This document shows positions 1 to 12,246 of a stretch of 64,000 bases of DNA, piece after piece. The stretch is from assembly GCA_916048095.2 (NCBI GenBank), contig OU696585.1, positions 3,404,145 through 3,468,144 on the forward strand, in the 5' to 3' direction. A program made the translations under genes and the position numbers. The notes below the pieces were generated by a model that did not search any database, was not told the origin of the DNA, and saw only the letters and a list, made by a program, of their open reading frames with translations. The DNA is from Sacculina carcini. Lineage: Eukaryota > Arthropoda > Thecostraca > Sacculinidae. Position 1 is the stretch's first letter; every line of letters starts with the position of its first letter.

Positions 1-740
1 CAATTGTACACGTTTTTTGTATCATTTGTGGGTATAAATTATAACTTTTCTTGTAGAACACAAAATTATCTACACAATAGTATAATTTTTATAGCTGTAC
101 CATTGCTGGTTTATGAGGAATAGATAGCGGAATATTGACCAAAATATTCACGTTTTTTGTGCTAATTTTGCCTTTTTGCTTTTTTGTTATTTACACTTCA
201 CACCGCCGTAACTTTTGTTTAATACACTTTCGAAAATTAAAAATTATGCCGTGTTGTAGCAAACAAAATTCCCAGCATGATGGTATTATTTATTTAGATG
301 TGTGATTATTAGTTTTTGAGAAATAGAGAAAAAAGTATAGAAAATCGGACGCGTGGAGTTTAAATAAAATTTTGAATGTAGATTGATTGTTTTCCGTTTT
401 ACATGTTTTATATTCAATTTTTGGGTATAAATTATAATTCGTTGAGTAGAAAAGAAAGTTTTCTACACAGTGGTATACTTTTTATAGTTGTACTATTGCT
501 GGTTTAGGAAGAGTAGTCTTCAGAAAATTGACCAAAATTTTCGCATTTTTCAGGGTTAATTTTGTCTTTTCACCGCTATAACTTTTTTATTTCGTTTTTG
601 AAATTTAAAATTTAATCTAAAGTGTAGACAAGAAAATTTCAAACGTGATGGTATAAATTGTTAGCGAGTAGGCTAAGTGGTGGCCGAATAATAGCTGATA
701 GAAAATGGACCAAGGAGGGTCGAACAGACACACAGACACA
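1..740. repeat. Satellite-like upstream block of duplication unit 1
   Basis: AT-rich non-coding DNA made of two diverged units. Each contains a 'gggtataaattataa' core and a 'gatggtat(a/t)' motif. It is nearly the same as 17829-18565, which lies upstream of chimera copy 2, so the duplicated segment extends left of the gene. I see no coding sequence. Confidence 0.8.
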
Positions 741-813
741 CACACAGACACACACACACACACACAGAGGATCTCTTTTATATATATAGATATATATATA
801 TATATATATATAT
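727..813. repeat. CA and TA microsatellites at left border of chimera copy 1
   Basis: An (AC)n-rich tract is followed by a (TA)n run ending at about 813. The same '(TA)n then ttcaccgaaaactttgaaac' junction occurs before copies 2 (to 21225) and 3 (to 44943), so the TA run marks the left edge of homology common to all three copies. Confidence 0.8.
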
Positions 814-1227
814 TCACCGAAAACTTTGAAACAAACCTTTCTATATATGCTTAATTTTACCCGGATTATTCTAACCTCAAGTACCTATTAGTTATTTTTC
901 ACGAGATTTCATTGGGGATATTTTTACGAAATAAATAGTTTTTTATGTATTGAACAAAAAACAGCAAAATCTGGGTTTTGTGAGTAATAGACTCACTGAA
1001 AACTGTGAAACAAACATTTATATATAATTAATTTACCGAATTATTTTAACCTCAAGTGCCGATTACCTGTTTTCCACGAGTTTTCACTGGGAATAATATT
1101 TACGAGATAGCGAGTATAGTAGTTGTGGTTGACGCAGTCATTCCTGAACTGAATTGCGGTAGTGAAGCATCGTTTTCACACACTGTCAATTTTGATCTAG
1201 CGTCGAAGGTGAATACCTGAAGACACC
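814..1227 (+). promoter_or_regulatory. Conserved 5' flank (presumed promoter/5'UTR) of chimera copy 1
   Basis: About 410 bp is nearly identical in front of all three chimera copies (also 21226-21639 and 44944-45361). It ends in 'gaagacaccATG', a reasonable animal translation start context. I see no clear TATA box in the last 150 bp. A promoter role is inferred only from position and conservation. The TA-rich part may be neutral. Confidence 0.4.
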
Positions 1228-4200
1228 ATGCAAGCAATGCACAGCAAAAGCGATATTGATGAAGCATTCATCAAACACCTAGCCTGGACCGGTGTTACCG
1301 AAGAGGCAGCAAAGTTATGTGTCCACTACAACATCTCTTCAAAGTGGAGCATGCTTTCCAACTGGAGGAAGACCATCCGCCAGTGTCCCGCGCACTATGT
1401 GCGCTATATCAAGATCTACTCGGCGAAAATGATCACCCAGAAGCCCAGCAAAGTTCTCGCCATGTGTGGCAAGCATACCACTTTGCTGAAGGATTTGGAG
1501 ATTTCGCTACGTATGTACACCAGATGGTGGCAATTAGATTTTGTACAGCAGCAACAAGGGGTCATTGTTCTGCTCGACTACATGAATATTGTACTGTCGG
1601 CCAAAGAACGCGTTGACCAAAAAGAGAAAACAGCCGTTCAAACCTGCTGTATGCAGATCTTCAAAACATCAAACACCAAAAAGACCACTCGGATGGCCAA
1701 TGCACAACAGGTGTTAAGCCTATGTGTGCTCTGCCTCAAAGCAATAGTCAGTGAGAGGCAATCACTCAGCAAAATTGTGCTGGATCGGGATAATACCCTG
1801 GTACTGGTACGTTGCGTGGACTTTATCCAGCAAGAGGCCACTGCATCGACCATTATGGGCATTTTGAAAAAGCTGGCCAAAATCAACCCGTATGTCAGCG
1901 CAACAATTCAAGAAGTTCGCTACGTGGATCTCAGCACGCGTGAGATTGGTCAGTTGAGCAAGTTAGTCACGAATTTCGATGAGCCTGGACCTCGATCACC
2001 ATACATCGATTACTCTGATATTCCTCGGGTACTAAACTGGGTTGTTTGTGAGGATATCGGAATATCTAGCCGTCAGTGTGACATACAGCCAATAAGCAGA
2101 ACAGTAATGCTCTTCAGTGAAATGTTAAAGGCATTGGACCTGATAGAAAACATATGTTCAGACAGTGTAATGAACAAACATCAGGCCAACGAAGACGTTA
2201 GGAAATCTACGAACAACGGTATTGGTAGAAAGAGCAGAAACGCAACCGATAAAGTGGTTTTTGTAAATAGTGACGTGTCACTGTCAATGTCCACTGATTT
2301 CATAATACCACCGCCATCATCACGATCACTATCATTACTACCACAACCACAACCACTACCATCACCTTCACCACTACCACCACCATCACCATCGTCGTCG
2401 ACCCTTCCATCAGCTGTTGTGTGCCGAGGAGACCCGCAGCCCTTCCTTGGACCAGCCGAGTCGACGCGCCCAGGCGACCAGCAGACCGGCCATCTCGACC
2501 GGGCGTCGCCACAGGTCCTCCAGCTGAAGACCCGTGGGCATGTTTGGGCAGCGGAACAGATGGGGAATTGTTCCACTACATATTTGACATGTCGAGGGTC
2601 CCGGATTCTCCTCGATGTCACCAGCGGGGCAGATGAAGTTCACCGGCCACGCTCCGGCACGCGAAGATCGACCGACACAAAAAATGATGCAGGGCTTCCA
2701 GATTTTGGATGCGGGAGAGATTTACATGATTTGAGCAGAGTCCCTCTGGGTATGCTGCAGTCCAACCGCGTGCAGACCGAGGACCTCCGGACTCTACCGT
2801 CACCATCACCACCACAATCACCACGACTACAATCACCATCATCACCACAATCATCATCATCATTATCATCACCACAATCATCATCACCACCACAATCATC
2901 ATCACCACCACAACCATCATCATCACCATTATCACCACAATCATCATCATCATCATCATCACCACCACAACCATCATCATCACCATTATCACCACAATCA
3001 TCAACATCACCGACATCATCTCCGCTACTTCCACCGTCGCGATTTATTCCTCACGCTACATCTAGTCTTGTTTCGCGTAATAAGTTATTGAAGAGAAAAC
3101 GCACAGGCGAGATAGTGGCGCAGACACATCTGAGCTCTGACTCAACAAATGGTGAACTTCACACCGACACCAGCACCAAGTCGATGAAGATGTCGGACAA
3201 AGTTGGTGTTGACGCGGTGGAGCCGGCACTCGTGGTCATCCCCACCAGCAACAAGACTGTCAGTGTGGATCTGGTTCCTGCCGGGACCGTAACCGAGGCG
3301 ATGGACGCGACCACACCATCGCCACCATCATCATTAGCATTATCAACATCATCTCCATCATCATATCCGCTACTTCAACCGTGGCGATGTCTTCGTCACG
3401 CTACGTTTAGTATTGTTTCGCGGAACAAGTTATTGAACAGTAAGCGTACTGAAGAGCTATCATCATCACCGACACAACCATCATCCCCCAGACTGCCATC
3501 ACCTCCATCACCATCACCAGTATCATCACCATCAACAGTATCATCATCACCACCATCATCTCCGCTACGTCAACCGTACCGATTTAGTCGTCACGCTACG
3601 TTTAGTCTTGTTTCGCGTAACCAGTTATTGAAGAGAAACCGCACAGGCCAGCTACTGGCGCCGACGCATCTGCGCTCTGACTCAATCAATGGTGCACTTA
3701 ACACCGACACCATCACTAAGTCTATAAAGATGTCCGGCAAAGGTAGTGTTGACGCGGTGGAGCCGGCACTCGTGGTCGTCTCCACCAGCAACGAGACGGT
3801 CAGTGTGGATCTAGCTCCTGCTGGGACCGCTAACGAGACGATGGACGCGGCCACATCATCACCACCATCATCACCACTATCACCATCACCAGTATCATCA
3901 TCATCTCGAACATCAACAGTATCATCATCACCACCATCATCACCAGTAACATCATCGCCATCATCTCCGCTACTTAAGCCGTGGCGATTTCTTCGTCACG
4001 GTACGCTTAGCCTTGTTTCGCGTGAGAAGCTATTGAAGAGAAAGCGCTCTGGAAAGCTACCATCACCACGATCACGACCATCATCTCCATCATCAACAGG
4101 GGCACCCTCATCACAATCACCACGACTACCATCACCGCCATCACCACCATCATCACAACCATCATCGCCCCGACTACCATCACCATCATCACCACTATCA

Positions 4201-7200
4201 CCATCATCTCGAACATCAACAGTATCATCATCACCACCATCATCTCCGCTACTACAACCGTGGCGATTTCTTCGTCACGGTACGCTTAGCCTTGTTTCGC
4301 GTAAGAAGTTATTGAAGAGAAGGAACAATGGCGAGCTAGTGGCGCAGACGCATATGACCTCTGACTCAATCAGCGGTAAAATCCACACCGACACCACCAC
4401 TGAGTCGATGAAGATGTCAGGCAAAGCTGGTGTTGACGCGGTGGAGACGGCAGCCGTGGTCGTCTCCACCATCAAAGAGACGGTCAGTGTGGACCAGGAT
4501 CCTGCTGGGACAGCGACGGAGGCGATTAACGCGGTCACACTATCGCCACCATCATCACCACTACCATCATCGCCATCATCTCCGCTACTTAAACCGTGGC
4601 AATTTCTTCGTCACGGTACGCTTAGCCTTGTTTCGCGCAAGAAGTTATTGAAGCGAAAGCGCAATGGCAAGCTAGTGGCGCAGACGCATCTTCGCTCCAA
4701 CTCAATCAACGGTCAAATCCACACCGACGCCACCACTAAATCGAAGATGTCTGGCAAAGTTGGTGTTGACACATTGGAGCCGGTACTCGTGGTAGTCTCC
4801 ACCAGCAACGAGTCGGTCTGTGTGGATCTAGCTCCTGCTGGGACCGCGACCGAGGCGATGGACGCGGCCACATCATCACCACCATCATCACCAGTAACAT
4901 CATCGCCATCATCTCAGCTACTTAAGCCGTGGCGATTTCTTCGTCACGGTACGCTTAGCCTTGTTTCGCGTAAGAAGTTATTGAAGAGAAAGCGCTCTGG
5001 AAAGCTACCATCACCACGATCACGACCATCATCTCCATCATCAACAGGGGCACCCTCATCACAATCACCACGACTACAATCACCGCCATCACCACCATCA
5101 TCACAACCATCATCGCCCCGACTACCATCACCATCATCGCCCCGACTACCATCACCATCATCACCACTATCACCATCATATCGAACATCAACAGTATCAT
5201 CATCACCACCATCATCTCCGCTACTACAGCCGTGGCGATTTCTTCGTCACGGTACGCTTAGCCTTGTTTCGCGTAAGAAGTTATTGAAGAGGAAGCGCAA
5301 TGGCAAGCTAGCGGCACAGACGCATCTGCACTCTGACTCAACCAACGGTAAACCCCACACCGACACCACCACTAAGTCGGGCAATGTTGGTGTTGACGCG
5401 GTGGAGCCGGCTCTCGCCGTCGTCCCCACTAGCAAAGGGACGGTCAGTATGGACTTGGTTCCTGTTGGGACCGCGACCGAGGCGACAGACGCGGCCGCAC
5501 ACCCCATCCAATATTCACTGAACGATTTTGAAATGATCCGGGTGATTGGACGCGGCGGCTATGGTAAGGTTTTGATGGTGGAGCTGCGACGAAATCGGCG
5601 CGTCTACGCCATGAAGGTGATCAAGAAGAAGCTGATCACCGACAACAAAGATATCGGTCGGGTGCAGACCGAGAAACACGTGTTTGAGACGGCGTCCAAC
5701 CACCCGTTCCTGGTAGGAATGCACTCTTGCTTCCAAAGTCCCAGTCGGCTGTTCTTCGTGAATGAGTTTGTGAGCGGCGGCGACCTCATGTTTCACATGC
5801 AGCGCTACGGCAAACTGTCCAAGAAGCAGGTCAAGTTCTACTCGGCAGAGCTCTGCCTGGCGCTCAACTTTCTGCATGGAAACGGTATCATCCACCGTGA
5901 CCTCAAGTTGGAAAATGTCCTGATCGACCAAGAGGGACACATTAAGCTCAATGACTACGGTATATGCAAGGAAGGAATGCGGCCAGGTGACACAACGTCC
6001 ACATTCTGCGGCACGCCCCGCTACATGGCGCCGGAGATGGTGCTTGACAAGGGTTATGGCTTCAGTGTGGACTGGTGGGCGTTGGGCGTGCTCATGTTCG
6101 AGATGCTGACTGATCGCAATCCGTTCGAAATTGGTAATCATTCTGAAGCACCCAATGAGAATAACATCGACTATCTCTATCGAATGCTCGTCAAGACCAT
6201 CCACATTCCGCGCTCTATGTCGGTGAATGCGCGACAAATCCTGAAGGGGCTTCTAAAAAACAACCCGGTGGAGCGACTGGGCTGTCATCCGGACACCGGC
6301 TTCAAAGACATCGTTGGACATGCGTTCTTCAATAGTGTCGACTGGCAGCGTTTGGAGCAGAAGCAAGTGACGCCCCCGTACAAGCCACGCGTCAAGACCG
6401 AACTTGATCTGGCCAACTTTCCGTCCCTCATCACAGACGAGCCGGTGCGACTGACAACCGAAAACACAAGCGCCATTGAAAAAATCGACCAGAGCCAATT
6501 TGACGGTTTTGATTATGTAAGCCCGTTGCAAATATCGCTATCAATGTCATCACCCACACCATCTGCACGACCACCATCTCCATTACAATCACCATCACCA
6601 CATATATCTCCGCTACAACCGTCGCCATTTCCTCGTCACCCTACGTTGAGGCCAGTGTCGCGTAACAAGTTATTGAAGGGAAAGCACGCTGGCAAACCAG
6701 TGGCGCGGAAGCATCTGCGCTGTGACCCAACCAAGGGTAAACTACACACCAACACCACCACGAAGTCGATGAAGATATCGGCCAAAGTTGGAGTTGACGC
6801 GGTGGAGCCGGCTCTCGCCGTTGTCCCTACCATCACTAAAACGGCCAGTGTGGACCCGGTTCCTGCTGGGGCCAAGGCCATTCTCCCCAGTCAGTATTCG
6901 CTGGCCGATTTTGATCTGATCCGCGTGATTGGACGCGGCGGATTCGGCAAAGTGATGATGGTGGAATTACGACGCACTCGGCGCGTCTACGCCATGAAGG
7001 CGATCAAGAAGAAGCTGATCAAGAATGCCAAGGATAAAGGCCGAGTGCAGACCGAGACACGCGTGTTTAAGATGGTGTCCAACCACCCGTTCCTGGTGGG
7101 AATGCACTCGTGCTTCCAAAGTCCCAGTCGGCTGTTCTTCGTGATTCAGTTTGTGCGCGGCGGCGACCTCATGTTTCATATGGAGCGTCACGGCAAACTG

Positions 7201-9309
7201 CCGGAGGAGCACGTCAAGTTCTACTCGGCGGAGCTGTGCCTGGCGCTTTACTTTCTGCATGATAACGGCATTATCCATCGTGATCTGAAGCTGGAAAATG
7301 TGCTGATCGACCACGAGGGACATATTAAGCTTATCGACTACGGCCTTTGCAAGGAAGGAATGCGACCAGGCAACACAACGTCCACCTTCTGCGGCACACC
7401 TCACTACATCGCTCCGGAGATACTGCTTGGCCAGAAATATAACTTCAGTGTTGATTGGTGGTCGCTGGGCGTGCTCATGTTTGAGATGCTCACTAATCGC
7501 ATTCCGTTCGAAACTGGCCATCATTCTAAAGCACAAAATGAGAAAACAAAGAACCATCTGTATCGGATAATTATCGAGAAGACCATCCGCATTCCACCCT
7601 CTTTGTCGGCGAATGCGCGCAAAATCCTGAGAGGTCTTCTAAAAAAGAACCCGGTAGAGCGACTGGGCTGTCAAACGAACACCGGCTTCAAAGACATCGT
7701 TGAACATGAGTTCTTCAACAGTGTTGACTGGCAGCTTTTGGTGCGGAAGCAAGTGAAACCGCCGTATAAGCCACACGTCAAGACCGAACGTGATCTGGCC
7801 AACTTTCCGTCCCTCTTCACAGACGAGCCGGCGCGGCTGACACCCGACAACACAAGCGCCATTGAAAAAATCGACCAGAGGCAATTTGACGGTTTTGATT
7901 ATGTCAACCCGTTGCTAATATCGCTATCACCGTCATCACCCACACCATCTGCGCGACCACCGTCTCCATTAAAACCACCATCACCACATATATCTCCGCT
8001 ACAACCGTCGCCATTTCCTCGTCACCCTACGTTGAGGCCAGAGTCGCGTAACAAGCAATTGAAGAGAAAGCACACTGGCAAACCAGTGGCGCAGAAGCAT
8101 CTGCGCTGTGACCCAGCCAAGGGTAAACTCCACACTAACACCACCACTAAGTCGATGAAGATATCGGCCAAAGTTGGAGTTGACGCGGTGGAGCCGGCTC
8201 TCGCCGCTGTCCCTACCATTACTAAAACGGCCAGTGTGGACCCGGCTCCTGCTGGGGCCGCGGCCATTCTCTCCAGTCAGTATTCGCTGGCCGATTTCGA
8301 TCTGATCCGCGTGATTGGACGCGGCGGATTCGGCAAAGTGATGATGGTGGAATTACGACGCACTCGGCGCGTCTACGCCATGAAGGCGATCAAGAAGAAG
8401 CTGATCAAGAATGCCAAGGATATCGGCCGCGTGAAGACCGAGACACACGTGTTTAAGATGGCGTTCAACCACCCGTTCCTGGTGGGACTGCACTCGTGCT
8501 TCCAAAGTCCCAGTCAGCTGTTCTTCGTGATTCAGTTTGTGCGCGGCGGCGACCTCAGGTTTCATATAAAGCGTAACGGCAAACTGCCGGAGGAGCACGT
8601 CAAGTTCTACTCGGCGGAGCTCTGCCTGGCCCTGAACTTTCTGCACGAGTACGGCATTATCCATCGTGATCTGAAGCCGGAAAATGTGTTGATCGACCAC
8701 GACGGACATATCAAGCTTATCGACTACGGCATTTGCAAGAAAGGAATGCGACCAGGTGACAGAACGTCCACCTTCTGCGGCACGCCCCACTACATCGCGC
8801 CGGAGATGTTGCTTGGCCAGAAATATAACTTCAGTGTTGATTGGTGGTCGCTGGGCGTGCTAATGTTTGAGATGCTCACTAATCGCAGTCCGTTCGAAAA
8901 TGGCCATCATTCTAAAGCACCCAATGAGAAAACCAAGAACCATCTGTATCGGATAATTCTCGAGAAGACCATCCGCATTCCGCCCTCTTTGTCGGCGAAT
9001 GCGCGCAAAATCCTGAGACGTCTTCTAAAAAAGAACCCGGTAGAGCGACTGGGCTGTCATCCGGACACCGGCTTCATAGACATCGTTGGGCATGAGTTCT
9101 TCAACAGTGTTGACTGGCAGCTTTTGGTGAGGAAGCAAGTGAAGCCGCCGTACAAGCCACGCGTCAAGAGCGAACGTGATCTGGCCAACTTTCCGTCCCT
9201 CTTCACCGACCAGCAGGTGCGGCTCACACCCGAAAAGAAATGCTGCATCGAACAAATCGACCAGAGACAGTTTGACGGATTCGATTATGTGAACCCGTTG
9301 ATGATGTAG
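1228..9309 (+). CDS. Formin GBD/FH3 - Ser/Pro repeat - triple aPKC-like kinase chimera, copy 1
   Basis: A single 2693-residue frame without introns. Residues about 8-235 match the GTPase-binding and FH3 (armadillo) start of DAAM/FMNL-type formins: [16 protein letters not shown], a [10 protein letters not shown] helix and a [18 protein letters not shown] helix. FH1 and FH2 are absent. Residues about 340-1425 are Ser/Pro-rich from TCA/CCA triplets, with ten repeats of a basic motif like [14 protein letters not shown]. Three aPKC-like kinase domains follow, beginning at Y1429, Y1890 and Y2352. Each has an intact GRGG(Y/F)GKV loop, catalytic Lys (K1463, K1924, K2386), HRD Asp (D1558, D2019, D2481), DYG Asp (D1576, D2037, D2499), a TSTFCGTP activation loop, and an acidic hydrophobic motif (FDGFDYV) typical of aPKC tails. 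The PB1 and C1 domains of true aPKC are missing. All three domains look catalytically competent. The biological role is unknown. The lack of introns suggests retro-origin. Confidence 0.85.
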   Translation: MQAMHSKSDIDEAFIKHLAWTGVTEEAAKLCVHYNISSKWSMLSNWRKTIRQCPAHYVRYIKIYSAKMITQKPSKVLAMCGKHTTLLKDLEISLRMYTRWWQLDFVQQQQGVIVLLDYMNIVLSAKERVDQKEKTAVQTCCMQIFKTSNTKKTTRMANAQQVLSLCVLCLKAIVSERQSLSKIVLDRDNTLVLVRCVDFIQQEATASTIMGILKKLAKINPYVSATIQEVRYVDLSTREIGQLSKLVTNFDEPGPRSPYIDYSDIPRVLNWVVCEDIGISSRQCDIQPISRTVMLFSEMLKALDLIENICSDSVMNKHQANEDVRKSTNNGIGRKSRNATDKVVFVNSDVSLSMSTDFIIPPPSSRSLSLLPQPQPLPSPSPLPPPSPSSSTLPSAVVCRGDPQPFLGPAESTRPGDQQTGHLDRASPQVLQLKTRGHVWAAEQMGNCSTTYLTCRGSRILLDVTSGADEVHRPRSGTRRSTDTKNDAGLPDFGCGRDLHDLSRVPLGMLQSNRVQTEDLRTLPSPSPPQSPRLQSPSSPQSSSSLSSPQSSSPPQSSSPPQPSSSPLSPQSSSSSSSPPQPSSSPLSPQSSTSPTSSPLLPPSRFIPHATSSLVSRNKLLKRKRTGEIVAQTHLSSDSTNGELHTDTSTKSMKMSDKVGVDAVEPALVVIPTSNKTVSVDLVPAGTVTEAMDATTPSPPSSLALSTSSPSSYPLLQPWRCLRHATFSIVSRNKLLNSKRTEELSSSPTQPSSPRLPSPPSPSPVSSPSTVSSSPPSSPLRQPYRFSRHATFSLVSRNQLLKRNRTGQLLAPTHLRSDSINGALNTDTITKSIKMSGKGSVDAVEPALVVVSTSNETVSVDLAPAGTANETMDAATSSPPSSPLSPSPVSSSSRTSTVSSSPPSSPVTSSPSSPLLKPWRFLRHGTLSLVSREKLLKRKRSGKLPSPRSRPSSPSSTGAPSSQSPRLPSPPSPPSSQPSSPRLPSPSSPLSPSSRTSTVSSSPPSSPLLQPWRFLRHGTLSLVSRKKLLKRRNNGELVAQTHMTSDSISGKIHTDTTTESMKMSGKAGVDAVETAAVVVSTIKETVSVDQDPAGTATEAINAVTLSPPSSPLPSSPSSPLLKPWQFLRHGTLSLVSRKKLLKRKRNGKLVAQTHLRSNSINGQIHTDATTKSKMSGKVGVDTLEPVLVVVSTSNESVCVDLAPAGTATEAMDAATSSPPSSPVTSSPSSQLLKPWRFLRHGTLSLVSRKKLLKRKRSGKLPSPRSRPSSPSSTGAPSSQSPRLQSPPSPPSSQPSSPRLPSPSSPRLPSPSSPLSPSYRTSTVSSSPPSSPLLQPWRFLRHGTLSLVSRKKLLKRKRNGKLAAQTHLHSDSTNGKPHTDTTTKSGNVGVDAVEPALAVVPTSKGTVSMDLVPVGTATEATDAAAHPIQYSLNDFEMIRVIGRGGYGKVLMVELRRNRRVYAMKVIKKKLITDNKDIGRVQTEKHVFETASNHPFLVGMHSCFQSPSRLFFVNEFVSGGDLMFHMQRYGKLSKKQVKFYSAELCLALNFLHGNGIIHRDLKLENVLIDQEGHIKLNDYGICKEGMRPGDTTSTFCGTPRYMAPEMVLDKGYGFSVDWWALGVLMFEMLTDRNPFEIGNHSEAPNENNIDYLYRMLVKTIHIPRSMSVNARQILKGLLKNNPVERLGCHPDTGFKDIVGHAFFNSVDWQRLEQKQVTPPYKPRVKTELDLANFPSLITDEPVRLTTENTSAIEKIDQSQFDGFDYVSPLQISLSMSSPTPSARPPSPLQSPSPHISPLQPSPFPRHPTLRPVSRNKLLKGKHAGKPVARKHLRCDPTKGKLHTNTTTKSMKISAKVGVDAVEPALAVVPTITKTASVDPVPAGAKAILPSQYSLADFDLIRVIGRGGFGKVMMVELRRTRRVYAMKAIKKKLIKNAKDKGRVQTETRVFKMVSNHPFLVGMHSCFQSPSRLFFVIQFVRGGDLMFHMERHGKLPEEHVKFYSAELCLALYFLHDNGIIHRDLKLENVLIDHEGHIKLIDYGLCKEGMRPGNTTSTFCGTPHYIAPEILLGQKYNFSVDWWSLGVLMFEMLTNRIPFETGHHSKAQNEKTKNHLYRIIIEKTIRIPPSLSANARKILRGLLKKNPVERLGCQTNTGFKDIVEHEFFNSVDWQLLVRKQVKPPYKPHVKTERDLANFPSLFTDEPARLTPDNTSAIEKIDQRQFDGFDYVNPLLISLSPSSPTPSARPPSPLKPPSPHISPLQPSPFPRHPTLRPESRNKQLKRKHTGKPVAQKHLRCDPAKGKLHTNTTTKSMKISAKVGVDAVEPALAAVPTITKTASVDPAPAGAAAILSSQYSLADFDLIRVIGRGGFGKVMMVELRRTRRVYAMKAIKKKLIKNAKDIGRVKTETHVFKMAFNHPFLVGLHSCFQSPSQLFFVIQFVRGGDLRFHIKRNGKLPEEHVKFYSAELCLALNFLHEYGIIHRDLKPENVLIDHDGHIKLIDYGICKKGMRPGDRTSTFCGTPHYIAPEMLLGQKYNFSVDWWSLGVLMFEMLTNRSPFENGHHSKAPNEKTKNHLYRIILEKTIRIPPSLSANARKILRRLLKKNPVERLGCHPDTGFIDIVGHEFFNSVDWQLLVRKQVKPPYKPRVKSERDLANFPSLFTDQQVRLTPEKKCCIEQIDQRQFDGFDYVNPLMM
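2410..2700 (-). mobile_element. Antisense retrotransposon fossil with 2A motif inside chimera copy 1
   Basis: On the minus strand the coding DNA of residues about 396-490 reads as a retrotransposon-like peptide. It contains GDIEENPGP (2596-2622), an exact 2A (D-x-E-x-N-P-G-P) ribosome-skipping motif, followed by a CQIC...RC cysteine pattern. Some non-LTR retrotransposons carry 2A at the start of an ORF. The sense strand is open and part of the chimera, so this looks like an antisense insertion that was absorbed into the coding frame. The 2A motif itself is not expected to be expressed here. Confidence 0.65.
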
Positions 9310-10059
9310 CTCGAGCACCGTGTGTTACCACCAACCAGCATACGCTGTTCTCTTGTCGCCGCGGTTGTCTGTGTGTGAGTGGGTTGCTTGCTTGTAAGGA
9401 TATTACCCCCATCATTATCCATATTATCTTCGCCATCATCCAAATAATAATGACCAGAACATTCCAGTTACATCACCATCTAGGTCAAGACCACCGCCAC
9501 GCCAACATCAACATGCACCCACAATGTATACGAAGCATATACAACAACATGGACAACACAATTGTCCACCAGTGTATTATATAAAGCTTGTACACACATT
9601 GGGTGCAGTTCAATACATTCAAACAAATATTCAACGTGTTTTCATTATTTAACCTTATCAACCGAATACGTAGAATTGGCTGGTCGAGGTATAAGCCAGT
9701 CATATATTACTGGAAAATTGAATTATCGAAAGCAAACATTCCTACAACATTCAAGACGTTTATCATTTCTATCATCAGTGGTTGCCGCGTGCGATAAAAT
9801 GAGCGATACGGCAGTGGTTCTTAACCTGTGCGAAATTTGCCACTGGTGGGGAATGGAAGAGTTGCCATGTTGAAATCCAAATGTCGGACAGAAGAACAAA
9901 TGCGTGTTTTTATCAATTCAAATAAGCTTATTTTTGTTTCTAATGACCTCTTGTCATTCAATTTAATGTAACAACTGAGTTTATTGAATTTGTGGCGCCT
10001 GCGCAAATGTAGGGCAACAACATTTGCCCATACACCACAAACACACCCTACCAGCGCTT

Positions 10060-10245
10060 TAGCGGTACGCGTCCCGGAGGTGTATATCCCCTGCACACAG
10101 ACACACACCACGGACAAACACCAGCCAGCCCGCACCAGCCCGGTACAGTGTCGCGTCTCGGAGGTGTATGTCCCCTGCACACAGACACACACCACGGATA
10201 AACACCAGCCAGCCCGCACCAGCCCGGTACAGTGTCGCGGGAGAC
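10060..10245. repeat. 84 bp tandem repeat (two copies), third part-copy at about 10760
   Basis: The core 'ggaggtgtat(a/g)tcccctgcacacagacacacacc' recurs at 10076 and 10160 (period 84 bp), and again at about 10772. The same arrangement occurs at about 31069-31254 in unit 2. No function is recognised. Confidence 0.7.
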
Positions 10246-10473
10246 TACCCACTTAGCGACAATGGCATTTTGATACAGACTTCACGGCCGCTCTCAACCT
10301 CTACATAATTCGACCCGTGCCATGGGCGCGCGAAGACCATACCGGAGCTAAAAAAAGTCCCTTTGAGACAATCCGCTAGAGGGCTCTGAAACTGGCCGTT
10401 TGAGACAAAAAGCGAGAGTGCGGTAAATGCGCTAAGCAGAGCCTGTGATAATGAGCCGCTCCTCGCGATTAAC

Positions 10474-10561
10474 GTAGGTTAGGTTTGGTTAGGTTAGGTT
10501 ATGTGGGCTGCTTAGGTTTGGTTAGGTTAGGTTAGGTTGGTTAGGTTAGGTTAGGTTAGGT
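10474..10561 (+). repeat. Interstitial TTAGG repeats
   Basis: A tract of (GGTTA)n with a few GGTTT variants. TTAGG is the telomeric repeat of most arthropods. The counterpart in unit 2 is at 31484-31576. Confidence 0.85.
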
Positions 10562-11919
10562 GACAAGACCAACATGCTCATATTTATTGACAATTTATAC
10601 AGACAGCGCCCTAAGTAGGATTTTTTCTCGAATTTCAAATTTTAGCTCCAGCACTAGTTAAACTTGTGTGCGCCTATGCTACCTACCGGACTAGGACGGC
10701 AAAGAGAGAGTATGAGAATTAGGCCTCAAATGACACTGCCGCTAACAGGTCTATATCCAGTGTCGCGTCTCGGAGGTGTATGTCCCCTGCACACAGACAT
10801 ACACCACGTACAAACATCAGTGAGTGCGCACCAGCCCTCTTCAGTGTCAGGGCCAACATCTGGTTCGCATCCGCCTGACCACATCCTCACCCAGGGATGC
10901 AGCAGCCATCGAAGGCAATCCATCGCTCTCTCCAGAGCGCTCACGCGCTGCTGGCTTGCAGGAGCATCGCGCCACTGGGCGCGGCTTCAAGCGTTTGCGG
11001 ACGTTTCCGCCAGGCGCCGCCACGGGCACTGGCTGCGGAATCTGGCGTGTTTGTATGTGTGTGTGTATTTGTGTGTTTCACTGGTGTAGCGAGGCGGAAC
11101 AAAAGGACGAAACACACAGATGGATATATATAGAGAAGTTATATTAGTAACAACAATAAGTCAAAAATAATAATAAAAATAATTATTAATTTTTTTAGCT
11201 GACTATCACGTTAGCCCATCCACACAGCCTGAAACTTGCTTGAAAGCACAAGTTCCGCACCATTACCCCATTTACCCCATCATTACTCCCTTTGTCCCAA
11301 TAGTACACTTTTACCACAGAAACATCCTTTTCTCCAACATTACTCACTTTTACCCCATCGTTACCCCTTTACCCCTTACAACTCGTGATTCTACAACTCT
11401 ACTCAATTATACAACTCATGATTTATATACAGGACTTTATTAGTAGTGTTGAGTGTTAAATAAGTGTCAGTTTATATTCTTACCTGGATGTAATCCTCAA
11501 TAAAATATTTCACTATACTGTTGAATTTCTTATTATATACGATTGGGATAAAAATATTCACAATCATATGTACACTGTGTATTGAATACGATAAACGCTC
11601 TACAAATTTTTACTATAAAAATTAAAAAGCCTCCAGAAATAATACACAACACGACTGAAACAACGAAAATACAACAAAAAATTATTCCACAGGCAGGGAA
11701 AATTCAAGAGTTAATCTTAGCAAAAAACCGTCATATACTTGAAGACACAAAATGAAACATTTTCACAAACCACAAATTCGCCACCAACGCATACCGGCCT
11801 CTTAATAAACAAACGACCAGGCAGCACGCGTACAATAACACTAACACACTTGCACGCTACGTATCAAAATACATCCAACCTCAATTGTCCATATATGAAC
11901 ATACACTCACATTTGAACC

Positions 11920-12153
11920 CCACACACACACACATACAAACAGCATTTAATGCCAATTCCACAAGCACACACACACACACACACACACAAACAAACAACA
12001 GTGTAGCAGAAAATGACGTAGCATACATATGCGTGCGTGTGTGTTAGTGGGGTCAGTGGAAATATGACGTAACCATGACAATACACACATAATATTAATT
12101 ATCAATTACGTATAAGATACACATACTGACATAACACACACACCCATATATAT

Positions 12154-12246
<93 letters not shown>

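Noticed and set aside
2618-3034. Met/Val-rich minus-strand frames (MMVVMMV...)
   Set aside because: They result from reading (CAT/CAC)n triplets on the opposite strand, not from real membrane proteins.
5515-6237. 240-codon minus-strand frame (and 327 codons at 26524-27507) opposite kinase domain K1
   Set aside because: It is the antisense shadow of a conserved kinase-coding strand. The same occurs opposite the other kinase domains and has no recognisable family.
9821-10252. 143-codon minus frame with two repeats of TGLVRAGWCLSVVCVCVQG (also 30830-31261)
   Set aside because: The frame simply reads through the 84 bp tandem repeat. No start context or family is seen, and copy 3 lacks it.
10664-11147. 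Overlapping frames in the GC-rich block (also 31677-32161)
   Set aside because: Several frames on both strands are open at once and none shows a domain. High GC alone explains this. The block is conserved only because of the recent duplication.
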